In this document: one piece after another, positions 54,975-61,985 of the stretch
How positions within the stretch are numbered: position 1 is the first letter of the stretch
Layout of the letters: every line of letters begins with the position of its first letter
Virus record (IMG/VR): IMGVR_UViG_3300037042_003932
Location: 62,001-126,000 of that record
Reading direction: 5' to 3' (one strand)
DNA: 64,000 nt
From: a virus
The notes under the pieces: generated by a model
Told to the model about the DNA's origin: nothing
The model's database searches: none
Seen by the model: only the letters and a program-made list of their open reading frames with translations
Translations under genes and position numbers: made by a program

Positions 54975-55571
54975 ATGAGACTAACGCTATGCTCGTTCTT
55001 GTTCACACTATCGGTAATGGTATCGCTAGATGTGAACGCAGTTGAAAGGCCCACTTCGGACGAAGCCAAGGGTGCCTGGATGACTGCGACACCAGAGGAG
55101 ATCGACACTGCCATCCAACATATTTTGGAAAAAGAGCCGGGTCATCACATGCGCCGTGATGTACCTGCTCGCCAAGAATTGGCAGCAAAGATCGTAGAAG
55201 TTGGAGAGGAACTAGGAATACCTCCAATGCTGGTTCTGACAATTGTTTTCCGTGAGTCTGACTTCGATGAGAAGGCTGTAGGGAAGTTAGGGGAGCTGGG
55301 GTTGATGCAAGTCGCAAAAATGCACGTTAGGAACCGTGAATGCGACATGACCAACGCAATCGGGCAGATGACCTGTGGCTCAGGGCTGTTAAAGGAAGCG
55401 TTCGACCTGTGCCACACGTGGAAGGGAGCGCTCACGCGCTACGCTACAAAAGCAGGACAATGCACGAGTAAGGACCCCTGGGTCCAGAGCAAGATAAAGC
55501 TCAGGCTCAAAGATTGGCAAAAGCTCTCGATGTTCGTACAATCAGTCTACGAACATGGAGACGAAGAGTAA
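54975..55571 (+). CDS. secreted lytic transglycosylase (probable endolysin)
   Basis: A 198-residue protein with an N-terminal signal-like segment (about 1-22, hydrophobic LCSFLFTLSVMVSLDVNA) and then an SLT-type domain: the catalytic Glu94 in FRESDFDEKAVG, GLMQV at 109-113, and cysteines in ECDMTN, MTCGSG, DLCHTW and GQCTSK that may form disulphides, supporting export. Cleavage of the glycan backbone of peptidoglycan is inferred. The signal sequence would avoid the need for a holin, or act as SAR. It has its own promoter. No spanin is recognised nearby. Confidence 0.82.
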   Translation: MRLTLCSFLFTLSVMVSLDVNAVERPTSDEAKGAWMTATPEEIDTAIQHILEKEPGHHMRRDVPARQELAAKIVEVGEELGIPPMLVLTIVFRESDFDEKAVGKLGELGLMQVAKMHVRNRECDMTNAIGQMTCGSGLLKEAFDLCHTWKGALTRYATKAGQCTSKDPWVQSKIKLRLKDWQKLSMFVQSVYEHGDEE

Positions 55572-55578
55572 CCTAAAT

Positions 55579-55705
55579 CGCCATGGCAAGGATCAGATGA
55601 TTGCTAGGTATACGAACGAAGTTACTTCGTTCATTTTTACGAGTGGGGTGCCCACTCTGGAGCTCGAGACGATCACGTGCCCCTCAGTGATACTTGACCA
55701 TGGCG
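55579..55705 (+). ncRNA. structured element A (tandem set of three)
   Basis: A 127-nt stretch in a gene-free gap. An outer stem pairs 55579-55595 with 55688-55705 (about 16 pairs, one bulge, one mismatch). Inside are two hairpins: GAACGAAG/CTTCGTTC around triloop TTA at 55614-55632 (8 pairs) and GAGTGGG/CCCACTC around GTG at 55641-55657 (7 pairs). A U-rich TACCTTTT follows. Similar elements B and C come next. The overlapping frame from 55555 is judged a chance ORF. Whether this is an RNA or DNA structure is unknown. Confidence 0.6.
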
Positions 55706-55714
55706 TACCTTTTG

Positions 55715-55851
55715 GAACAGAGCTGCTACTTGTTTTGGGACGATCTCAATCTTGGCTGAGTAACTCAGCTCTTTATTCGCTGCGCGTGGGTCCCGGGATG
55801 CTCTGTTCTGGAGACAGAGCCCTCAAAAGCAAAACAGTAGCAGCTCTGTTC
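55715..55851 (+). ncRNA. structured element B (tandem set of three)
   Basis: A 137-nt stretch. The outer stem is 22 pairs with a single bulged T: 55715-55737 (GAACAGAGCTGCTACTT, then GTTTTG) with 55830-55851. Inside are GCTGAG-TAA-CTCAGC at 55755-55769 (6 pairs, triloop TAA) and GCTCTGT/ACAGAGC at 55800-55820 (7 pairs, loop TCTGGAG). Next to the stem are GTTTTGGGACG on the 5' side and CCCTCAAAAGCAAAAC on the 3' side, shared with element C. A U-rich tail follows. Confidence 0.66.
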
Positions 55852-55863
55852 TGATTCTTTCCT

Positions 55864-55988
55864 AGCCTGTGTGTTTTGGGAACGTTCCTTGGAGACGCAG
55901 TAACTGCGTTCTTCTCTAGTTCCTATAAGGAAAAAGAGATTTTCTCCGGCGAGCTCCACATTTCCCTCCAAAGCAAAACACACAGGCT
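55864..55988 (+). ncRNA. structured element C (tandem set of three)
   Basis: A 125-nt stretch. The outer stem has 15 perfect pairs: 55864-55878 with 55974-55988. Inside are ACGCAG-TAA-CTGCGT at 55895-55909 (6 pairs) and TTCCT-ATA-AGGAA at 55920-55932 (5 pairs). The 5' flank GTTTTGGGAACG and 3' flank CCCTCCAAAGCAAAAC match element B. A CCTTTTCTTTTG tail follows. From 55989 to 56037 nothing else is seen except TATAAA at 56023, 15 nt before the next ATG. Confidence 0.66.
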
Positions 55989-56037
55989 CCTTTTCTTTTG
56001 CCTTTGCCTTTACGACGTAATCATATAAACTCCTCAC

Positions 56038-56319
56038 ATGTTTACAGACAATGAGAAAGTGATCGGGGTAATCGACGTCAACTCTGGTGGTATCATGATC
56101 ACTGACGTCGTCTGGAAGAGCGCACTTCCGTTAACCTCCGATCAGAGTGTTGCGCTAGACCTCGACCTGCCACAAGGGAAGATCCCAGTTATCGCTGTGA
56201 TGCGCGGAGGTAAACGCCTGCTGATTCTAGACCTCGATGGAATGTGGAAAAACACGGCCCTCGAAGAGAACGTCATTGTCGAAAACCCAGTAACGCAAGA
56301 AGAGGAGATGCCTGGATGA
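56038..56319 (+). CDS. unknown protein
   Basis: A 93-residue protein of two beta-rich halves with VIGVIDVNSGGIMITDVVWK and IPVIAVMRGGKRLLILDLDG segments, and an acidic end. No motif. A weak or absent Shine-Dalgarno (ACTCCTCAC) precedes the ATG, and a TATAAA box is 10 nt upstream, so translation may start from a very short leader. It overlaps the kinase gene by 4 nt (ATGA). Confidence 0.55.
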   Translation: MFTDNEKVIGVIDVNSGGIMITDVVWKSALPLTSDQSVALDLDLPQGKIPVIAVMRGGKRLLILDLDGMWKNTALEENVIVENPVTQEEEMPG

Positions 56320-56864
56320 TTAAGGTCATTGGGATCTATGGGAAGGCTCGGTCAGGGAAAACAACGGCACGCAAGTACCTGGAGAATAAGTACCACGTCA
56401 CGCCTATGTCTTTCGCTACAGATCTCAAAGAGGCTGTGCACAACCTATTCGGTGTCCCCATACAGGAGCTCTACTCCGATAGTAAGAGTGACCGCACTCG
56501 CTGGATTCTTCAGTTCTTTGGTACCGAATGCTGTAGGACGATTGACCCCGATATCTGGGTCAATAAGCTGAACGAACAGATCCTAATGCTGAATAACGAT
56601 GTCGATAACATAATTGTGATCGATGACGTCCGCTTCATAAACGAAGCAGGCATTCTCAAAAATAAATGGGACGCAACTCTTGTGAAGCTAGTGGGACCCG
56701 AAGACCTCGTCACCAACGACGAGCACAAAAGCCACATCAGTGAGACGCAGATGGACAGCGTTATGGATAGTGAGTACGACGCGGTGTACCTCAACACAGG
56801 TACTCTCGAGGATCTTTACGCGTTCATGGACGGCGTTTACACCATGGCTAAGAACACACCATGA
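56316..56864 (+). CDS. deoxynucleoside monophosphate kinase
   Basis: A 182-residue P-loop kinase; the ATG at 56316 overlaps the previous stop (ATGA) and follows GAGGAG. An upstream frame to 56244 is spurious. Seen: the Walker A loop GKARSGKT at 9-16 with K15, an RTRW segment (about 58), a DDVRF segment (acidic Walker B-like) with following NEAG, and a helical C-terminal half. This layout matches the phage dNMP kinases (T4 gp1-like), which phosphorylate dNMPs to dNDPs. With nrdJ and thyX it forms the dNTP supply of the phage. Confidence 0.8.
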   Translation: MIKVIGIYGKARSGKTTARKYLENKYHVTPMSFATDLKEAVHNLFGVPIQELYSDSKSDRTRWILQFFGTECCRTIDPDIWVNKLNEQILMLNNDVDNIIVIDDVRFINEAGILKNKWDATLVKLVGPEDLVTNDEHKSHISETQMDSVMDSEYDAVYLNTGTLEDLYAFMDGVYTMAKNTP

Positions 56865-57295
56865 TCACACACGAATGCCTACCGCTCAATCCGCAGCACA
56901 AAGACAGCTTCGAGATCCCTGGGGATGTCCAAGTACATGCTGGCGCTTTCGTGAGCCTGTACATTGACTCAGAACCAATCGGGGAAGCTTCCGCGTTTAA
57001 CAAAGTTCCTGTGATGTCAAATCTGTGGACACTACATAGGGTCATCACACCCAGTAGTGTGACCCTCACGATTGATACAGAAATCAACGTGCACACCGCA
57101 ATCAGGAATGCCCGGTGGGTAACGTTTGAAGATGGGTTTGGTTGGTATGTGTCCGCGTATGACCCAAATCCAATAGCGGAAACAGTGTATATAGGAAAAG
57201 TAGCTTCGGTAACAGGACCCGTATTCGCTGCTGGAAAATACAGCGTGTATGAGTTATTAGGTTTTAGAGTTACCACAAAAGGAGAACCAAAATGA
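56861..57295 (+). CDS. unknown beta-rich protein
   Basis: A 144-residue protein, all strands and turns (GDVQVHAGAFVSLYIDSEP, WVTFEDGFGWYVSAYDPNP, GKYSVYELLGFRVTTKGEP). No motif recognised. 4-nt overlaps with the kinase upstream and with the coiled-coil gene downstream mark it as a real member of this operon. Confidence 0.55.
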   Translation: MITHECLPLNPQHKDSFEIPGDVQVHAGAFVSLYIDSEPIGEASAFNKVPVMSNLWTLHRVITPSSVTLTIDTEINVHTAIRNARWVTFEDGFGWYVSAYDPNPIAETVYIGKVASVTGPVFAAGKYSVYELLGFRVTTKGEPK

Positions 57296-57924
57296 TGCCA
57301 CGTATGCCCCAGCAAAATCAACCCCGAGTAGAAATGACACCTGAGCAGCGCGAGATGATGAAAGCACAGCGGCTTCAGTCGCTCAACCCTCTTCCGTCCG
57401 ATAAGACGCTCATCGGTACTCTGCGAGAAATCCATCAGTGCCCCGTGGCCATGGAACAGAAGCAGATGACCATGTTCATCGGCAAGCTCGTAGAGTTCGG
57501 CGACGAGACCACGGTTCCTCTCATCGCAGAGGGCGTCACCGCAGGATTGAATGCAGAGTTCGTCTGCCGTAAATCCCTCGAGGAGCGCACGGTCGTACGG
57601 ATGGAAGAAGACCCCAACCTCCAAGAGAAGCTCAAACTCCTCAAGGAAACCGAGGAGACCGTTCTCAGACTTCAAGCTGAGCTCGACGTAGCCGCCAAGA
57701 ACATGGAAGAGCTGTCCAAAGGAATGTGGGCAGACATCGTAAAGAACTACGGGCTGTCTGTGACCCAACGCTGCTACACCGTGGACGAAGAAAGCGGAGT
57801 AGTGAAGCAAGTGTCCCTGGACTGCGACAAGTGCTCGGCGAAGACCGCCATGCAAGAAACCAGGAAGAAGATGACTGAAGCCATCTTCAAAGCACAAAAA
57901 GGTGTGAAGGGTGCCAATGACTGA
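57292..57924 (+). CDS. unknown coiled-coil protein with CxxC
   Basis: A 210-residue protein: a Met/Pro/Gln-rich start (PRMPQQNQPRVEMTPEQREM), a structured middle, a coiled coil at about 110-145 (LQEKLKLLKETEETVLRLQA) and a DCDKCSAK motif near 182-186. An AAGGAGAACC site precedes the ATG. The antisense strand carries a 413-codon open frame here, which is a shadow. Function unknown. Confidence 0.55.
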   Translation: MMPRMPQQNQPRVEMTPEQREMMKAQRLQSLNPLPSDKTLIGTLREIHQCPVAMEQKQMTMFIGKLVEFGDETTVPLIAEGVTAGLNAEFVCRKSLEERTVVRMEEDPNLQEKLKLLKETEETVLRLQAELDVAAKNMEELSKGMWADIVKNYGLSVTQRCYTVDEESGVVKQVSLDCDKCSAKTAMQETRKKMTEAIFKAQKGVKGAND

Positions 57925-58174
57925 CCAAACACCCCGGGTCATGAAGTGCGCCATCGAATACGACATCGTCGAGGGTGTCGGCATCGACCCTAGCTCGTTT
58001 ATTATGACCGTAGATGGAAGGGTCATAGGAAAAGTGGATAACTTCGAGTTGAGCGTGTCTTCTGACCAAAACAAATGCATGATGTTCATTCGTGGCCCTG
58101 AAGAACCCGCAGAGATTCTGTTTAATCATGAGCGGGTAAAACAGCTCACAAGAAAAACAGGAGAACTCAATTGA
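57917..58174 (+). CDS. unknown small protein
   Basis: An 85-residue beta-rich protein (EYDIVEGVGIDPSSFIMTVD, GKVDNFELSVSSDQNKCMMF). The ATG at 57917 overlaps the upstream gene by 8 nt; the GTG at 57911 is a less likely start. It looks like a small structural or inhibitory protein. Next gene starts with TTG overlapping its stop. Confidence 0.52.
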   Translation: MTDQTPRVMKCAIEYDIVEGVGIDPSSFIMTVDGRVIGKVDNFELSVSSDQNKCMMFIRGPEEPAEILFNHERVKQLTRKTGELN

Positions 58175-58551
58175 CCGACAACGAAGTACGCCTCGAGCAT
58201 ATCCGGCTAAACCACAGTCTCTATCGCGAGATGCAGCACTCGGCGTTCAAGAGCAAGAAGTTCTTGGCGTTCTTCATCTACGAAATTCTGTCAGCGGGTA
58301 TGGCCATCTTCACAGCGTGGAAGCAGCCCGACCTGAACTGGCCCTTGGCTGGATACATGACAGGTATCGCTTTCTCCATGGGCGCTGCGGCCATGTGGTA
58401 TCTCGGCAAACAAGCAGCGACGGATATGTACATCCGAGGGTTCGCTATGGTTGCTGGGAAGCCTGGGGTGACACGTGAAGAAGTAGAAGAGCAGATCAAG
58501 AGCTCTATCCCGCCACCTTTTGTTACGACGTATACCTCACCGAAGCTCTGA
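58171..58551 (+). CDS. two-TM membrane protein (holin-like?)
   Basis: A 126-residue protein starting with TTG at 58171 that overlaps the previous stop (TTGA); AGGAG lies 8 nt upstream, so TTG is credible. Two hydrophobic segments (about 31-50 and 58-79) with a short loop between, and a soluble tail with EEVEEQIKSS. The size and topology fit class II holins, but it is 2.6 kb from the endolysin and has no family match I can name. It ends before a bidirectional terminator. Confidence 0.58.
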   Translation: MTDNEVRLEHIRLNHSLYREMQHSAFKSKKFLAFFIYEILSAGMAIFTAWKQPDLNWPLAGYMTGIAFSMGAAAMWYLGKQAATDMYIRGFAMVAGKPGVTREEVEEQIKSSIPPPFVTTYTSPKL

Positions 58552-58555
58552 GACC

Positions 58556-58586
58556 AAAAAGAAAGGGAGCTGTTGGGCTCCCTTTC
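58556..58586. terminator. bidirectional terminator between convergent genes
   Basis: GAAAGGGAGC (58561-58570) and GCTCCCTTTC (58577-58586) form a 10-pair stem with loop TGTTGG. Minus strand transcripts from the right end in TTTTT (58556-58560 as A5 on plus). The plus strand side lacks a long T-run, so it works best for the leftward genes. Confidence 0.8.
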
Positions 58587-58607
58587 TCGCTTACATCTCA
58601 CACTGTA

Positions 58608-58781
58608 TTAGTACTTGAACTCAAACCAATTCTGACTCATGTCTGTTGACCCACAGTTATCGTCGGGGGTGACTGGGTCACCACATACGATACACATAAG
58701 ATTAACGGCGTCGAAGTTGCTACACTCGCTACACGTCTGTTTTCCCCACTTGTCTAACATCTCTTGTTTCTCTGAGCCCAT
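58608..58781 (-). CDS. small zinc-ribbon protein
   Basis: A 57-residue protein; the ATG at 58781 follows GTGAGGTTGCG, and a longer frame to 58874 would overlap the upstream gene without a site. Cysteines at CSEC and CIVCGDPV plus a last NCGS give a four-Cys or more ribbon. It is the last gene of the leftward block. Zinc-binding only is supported. Confidence 0.6.
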   Translation of the reverse strand: MGSEKQEMLDKWGKQTCSECSNFDAVNLMCIVCGDPVTPDDNCGSTDMSQNWFEFKY

Positions 58782-58788
58782 CGCAACC

Positions 58789-59199
58789 TCACTTGTGGTT
58801 GTACGCAGACAGGAACTGCTGACCATCAGTGCCAGGGCGTTGCATAACAAACCCCCAACTCCAGACCAGAGCATCGACTATAGCTACCACAGCCCATGGA
58901 AGGAACCAGCTATGACGCGCTGTGGCCTGGGCCAATATCAAACACATAGCCATCTCAAAACAAGCCATAAGCAGGGGTGCAGCGTGTCGCCACGCTGGCG
59001 ACCCCAGCAACTTAGTAGCAGGACCACACTCGTAACGAGAGAAGTAAAACTTCCCTCCAAACTTGTGGGGCCAGGGTATCATCTTTGTAGGTTTTCGGCC
59101 TTCGACGACCCAACCCAGCATCAAGTGCGACACCTCATGCAGTACGTTCTGCATGAACCACGCAACAATGAATAGTCCTGCTAGTAAGTACCAGTTCAT
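58789..59199 (-). CDS. integral membrane HExxH protease-like protein (S2P/M50-like)
   Basis: A 136-residue protein with three hydrophobic segments (about 4-30, 75-95 and 98-118). The first contains HEVSH (H21, E22, H25), the zinc site of M50 site-2 proteases. Near the end RPGTDGQQF gives an Asp-Gly that could be the third ligand, in the place of the S2P D-G motif. Intramembrane cleavage of a host or phage protein is inferred. The gene starts inside the ThyX stop (4-nt overlap). Confidence 0.62.
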   Translation of the reverse strand: MNWYLLAGLFIVAWFMQNVLHEVSHLMLGWVVEGRKPTKMIPWPHKFGGKFYFSRYECGPATKLLGSPAWRHAAPLLMACFEMAMCLILAQATARHSWFLPWAVVAIVDALVWSWGFVMQRPGTDGQQFLSAYNHK

Positions 59200-59822
59200 T
59201 CGGGCCTCTCGGGTTTATCTTTGATGATATCCTCAAAGAATACGTGATGTGATGCTGGAATAGCCTTGTACATATCCCAAGCAAGTTTACGATATTCAAG
59301 AAGCACATCCTTGTTTAGGCGGGTATTGAACAGGTTACGCAGGCTGCGAGCGTTGATTGTGAAGATGAGCTGGGTAAGCATGGCTTCGGGGATTGCGTAC
59401 TTTGCAAGGTCATTGGGGATTCCCAGCTGTACTAGAGATTTCAAATGCATCATCTGTACGTGTGAAGCGGTGTCCACATCCGAATTTCCCGTGTGATAGT
59501 ACAGCTCGTCGATGTCCTGTTCTTTACGGAGTAACTTCCCCAAAGTGAACCTAGAGCTCTGAACACTCTCCACAGCGATACGCGTCCGCGAGAACTCCTG
59601 CAAACACGCACGAGAAAGCTTAACCTCGAAAGTGAACACACAGTGCTCGAGGACGCTGGTGTGCCCGCTGTTGATGCAGCGAGTGACTAAGTCGTGATCT
59701 TTGGGACCAAGATACAAACTGAGGTCTTCCGTATCCGACTTATCTTGAGAGGCTTTGCACATACGTATCGCTTCGACAACTGCGATGACGGGTGTACAGC
59801 GGAGTAATTTGGCGACTGTCAT
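59196..59822 (-). CDS. thyX: FAD-dependent thymidylate synthase
   Basis: A 208-residue enzyme making dTMP from dUMP with flavin. Seen: GHTSVLEH at 53-60, the ThyX signature R79-T-R81-x7-S89 (RTRIAVESVQS, with the usual middle His replaced by Thr), and the C-terminal NARSLRNLFNTRLN helix that contacts substrate. The enzyme is a little short but complete. It overlaps the gene before and after by 4 nt. The His to Thr change is noted under findings. Confidence 0.85.
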   Translation of the reverse strand: MTVAKLLRCTPVIAVVEAIRMCKASQDKSDTEDLSLYLGPKDHDLVTRCINSGHTSVLEHCVFTFEVKLSRACLQEFSRTRIAVESVQSSRFTLGKLLRKEQDIDELYYHTGNSDVDTASHVQMMHLKSLVQLGIPNDLAKYAIPEAMLTQLIFTINARSLRNLFNTRLNKDVLLEYRKLAWDMYKAIPASHHVFFEDIIKDKPERPE

Positions 59823-60046
59823 CGGCGCTCCTCTAACTGTTTTAGTAGGTCATCACGCTCATCAATAGCGTCACGAGCAAGAAGTAGGGCACCGATAAGC
59901 TCTTCATACGTGAACCCAGGTGTAATCTGGTCATCTACGCTAAGCTTATCTGACTCATAAAGGTTGCTTAGGCAGTACTCAACGCACTCCCGATCTGTAG
60001 AATCGGGACGAGCGGCTTCAAGCTGTTCCTTGGAATACGTTTTCAT
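59819..60046 (-). CDS. small unknown acidic protein
   Basis: A 75-residue helical acidic protein (EQLEAARPDSTDRECVEYCL, ALLLARDAIDERDDLLKQLE). Coupled by ATGA to thyX. Two Cys near residue 21 and 25 (CVEYC) are noted. Function unknown. Confidence 0.52.
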   Translation of the reverse strand: MKTYSKEQLEAARPDSTDRECVEYCLSNLYESDKLSVDDQITPGFTYEELIGALLLARDAIDERDDLLKQLEERR

Positions 60047-60084
60047 CTGTCACCTTCTTTCGTGCTTAGCGGGGTCATCTTCTA

Positions 60085-61095
60085 TTAAAGCCGACACAGC
60101 AGCTTCTCCATCAAGAACTCCCAACTCGTCTGGAACCCTGCAGCTCCCTTGTGCCCACCACCCCCAGGGAAAGGCCCAGCCTCACCGCAGCGCTTTGCAA
60201 TATCGCCGCAGTCGATGTCTGGGTCGATAGAGTAAAGACTAACCGTGACTTTACCGGTGTTCTCGTACGCGAAGCCAAGCATGATCTCGTGCTTCTCATG
60301 GTCATAGACACTTGCGAAGCGGTCGCTGCCACGTGCTCCAAAGTTTGCAGCGATGACCGAGTACACATGGCGTCCATGGATAGAAGCAGGGTACGGAACG
60401 GTGAGCTCAGCATCGAACGCCCGGCTCTTCATGAGGGCTGCGCTCTCAGAGACCTCGAACATCTTAATGCTGGTGCCTACACGGACAGCTTCGTCTACTT
60501 TTGCCATCGTCGTGTAGCCGGAATCGGAACGTAAGATATCGAGAGTGTAGCAGTAGAACCACTCAATGATACCCTCGGGGACCATGGTATCAAAGTACAT
60601 CTTAAAGAACGGGGCCTTGCTGTCGACTATGTTCTTATGACGCCAGGTGTCCCAATCTCCAACAAGCCTTATAGCATCTGGAGCACCATTCGCACACAGC
60701 TCCGCAACTTGCATAAGGCTTTTACCTGGCAGGTTAAACCACGCCCACGTCAGCTCTGCTCCACAAACACCATCGAGTCTCACACCATCATAACCCCAAC
60801 CAATCCCCTTCTCTTTCTGAAGGAGTTCATACGCGCTAATGCTGCTTGCGTGGTGATCAATCCAGATGAACTTAGCTACCCGGTTTGCAAGGGCTTCCAT
60901 ACCCTCGTCAAAAGGCTGCAGCGAAAAGTCCAGCATGTAAACGGTATCCTCAGGACCAAATACGTCTGGCAGAGTCATACCGTAATTCATCTCGATTAGC
61001 TTGGGGTAGATACCCTGCTTATCAAGGAACGCTCGGGCTACACCAGCGCTGGCATATCCGTCTAAGTCGTTGTGATGAATGATGTAGGTTGTCAT
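60085..61095 (-). CDS. DHH-family phosphoesterase
   Basis: A 336-residue protein with the DHH superfamily motifs: HHNDLDGYAS (7-16), a MLDFS Asp near 56, WIDHHASS with the DHH triad at 80-82, GDWDTW (about 146), and a C-terminal DHHA1-like GGGGHKGAAGF at 311-321. These enzymes hydrolyse short oligonucleotides (nanoRNase) or cyclic dinucleotides. Which of these applies cannot be decided. A phage could use it to recycle RNA or to destroy host defence signals (inference). Confidence 0.85.
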   Translation of the reverse strand: MTTYIIHHNDLDGYASAGVARAFLDKQGIYPKLIEMNYGMTLPDVFGPEDTVYMLDFSLQPFDEGMEALANRVAKFIWIDHHASSISAYELLQKEKGIGWGYDGVRLDGVCGAELTWAWFNLPGKSLMQVAELCANGAPDAIRLVGDWDTWRHKNIVDSKAPFFKMYFDTMVPEGIIEWFYCYTLDILRSDSGYTTMAKVDEAVRVGTSIKMFEVSESAALMKSRAFDAELTVPYPASIHGRHVYSVIAANFGARGSDRFASVYDHEKHEIMLGFAYENTGKVTVSLYSIDPDIDCGDIAKRCGEAGPFPGGGGHKGAAGFQTSWEFLMEKLLCRL

Positions 61096-61280
61096 ACCTC
61101 GTCAGCTGCTCCTTTCTTTTTCTCTATTTCTTTTGCTAAGGCTTGCTTAAGCGCCTCGATCTCTTCGCGCTGAAGAGCCACTGTGTTGATTAGACCTTGG
61201 ACGTAGTCCTGGTCTGGGTACGTAGACGCTAGAGTGGTGATGTTGATGTCAGGTCTTTTGGGGGAGCGAGAAGAAGTCAT
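61092..61280 (-). CDS. small coiled-coil protein
   Basis: A 62-residue protein with a Ser/Arg/Lys-rich start and a helix with heptad pattern (TVALQREEIEALKQALAKEI, then EKKKG). 4-nt overlaps to both neighbours. No function known. Confidence 0.52.
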   Translation of the reverse strand: MTSSRSPKRPDINITTLASTYPDQDYVQGLINTVALQREEIEALKQALAKEIEKKKGAADEV

Positions 61281-61711
61281 TCGACGACTTCGAGGGTCAT
61301 CTTACACAAGACCCAACCTGCGTCGGGATCTCCAGCTTCGACCAATCCTTTACGAGCCGCGTCTGGAGTCTTGAACAACAGGTCAAATGGGAACTCGTAC
61401 TGCCTCGGGTTAGCCCACGGAGTCAACAAGCGCACTTCACCTGTCTCGTCTATGACCGATCTCTGCTTCCAGGTGTACCACGTTTCGCTGTGAGTGGGCT
61501 TGGAGGTTTCCGGCGTGGTTGGCATCGCCGCAATGAGCTCGTCACGCAGGCGTAGCTTGTCTTGCACCTTATCCAAAAGAGAATCTAGCATCTCAATAGG
61601 AGGTGTAATCGCCAAGATAGTCTTTGCGATCTCCTCTAGAACTCGGGCGTCTTCTTGCGAGCACATCTCGGCATGGACAATATCGCTCGCTCTACTTTGG
61701 ATTGTCGTCAT
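61277..61711 (-). CDS. unknown protein
   Basis: A 144-residue protein, helical first half (EDARVLEEIAKTILAI, DSLLDKVQDKLRLRDELI), then a strand-rich end with a TWYTWKQRSVIDETGEVRLL segment. GAGGAAGTAG precedes the ATG; the first 20 nt lie inside the poly-Asp gene. Not recognised. Confidence 0.55.
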   Translation of the reverse strand: MTTIQSRASDIVHAEMCSQEDARVLEEIAKTILAITPPIEMLDSLLDKVQDKLRLRDELIAAMPTTPETSKPTHSETWYTWKQRSVIDETGEVRLLTPWANPRQYEFPFDLLFKTPDAARKGLVEAGDPDAGWVLCKMTLEVVE

Positions 61712-61985
61712 CTACTTCCTCTTCGTCATCATCCTCGTCCTCGTCATCCTCGTCCTCGTCGTCATCATCATCATCATCATCATCATCGTCGCAATCGTCG
61801 TCGTCCTCGAAGAAGCTCGTGTCGTCCCAGTCGTCATCCGACTCTGGGTCTTCGATGAGGTTGCAGTCACGGCTGCTGCAATGCGAGTCACCGATCTCTA
61901 CGTCCTTGCCAATCCGAGCAAGGTTGAGATCACTCGTGTCGTCCTCGGACCAAACTACGATCACCGTTTTGTAAAGCTTCGTCAT
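61692..61985 (-). CDS. small protein with long Asp/Glu tail
   Basis: A 97-residue protein. Residues 1-55 have a strand and a Cys pair (HCSSRDC); residues about 55-92 are almost only Asp and Glu. The tail is partly encoded by eight tandem GAT codons (61762-61785 on plus as TCA repeats). It overlaps both neighbours. Poly-acidic tails mimic nucleic acid or bind histone-like proteins in some phage anti-defence proteins, but no such function is proven here. Confidence 0.62.
   Translation of the reverse strand: MTKLYKTVIVVWSEDDTSDLNLARIGKDVEIGDSHCSSRDCNLIEDPESDDDWDDTSFFEDDDDCDDDDDDDDDDDEDEDDEDEDDDEEEVDDDNPK
61762..61785. repeat. trinucleotide repeat, (TCA)8 / (TGA)8
   Basis: Eight perfect TCA units on plus, read as GAT codons on minus, within a longer Asp/Glu codon run (61730-61815). 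Simple repeats of this kind can slip, changing the length of the acidic tail between isolates by whole residues. Confidence 0.9.

Noticed and set aside
55606-55640. Resemblance to loxP (TATACGAA ... GAAGTTA)
   Set aside because: No 13-nt arms around an 8-nt spacer; the similarity comes from the inner hairpin of element A. No recombinase gene is nearby.
55555-55854. 99-codon plus-strand frame beginning METKSNLNRH after the transglycosylase gene
   Set aside because: Overlaps the lysis gene end and lies entirely on structured elements A and B; no ribosome site, odd composition, no recognisable fold. Judged a chance frame.
55572-56005. CRISPR array or transposon ends
   Set aside because: Stems differ in sequence between elements, spacing is not regular as in repeats with spacers, and no transposase, target duplication or cas gene is seen.
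55765-56037. 90-codon minus-strand frame with repeated CFALEG/CFAFEG motifs
   Set aside because: The repeats in the protein come only from the shared stem-flank sequence of elements B and C. It has no ribosome site and runs against its neighbours.
56848-58089. 413-codon open frame on the minus strand
   Set aside because: Antisense to four coupled plus-strand genes including the end of the kinase gene; its Leu/His/Cys-rich product has no motif. A codon-bias shadow.
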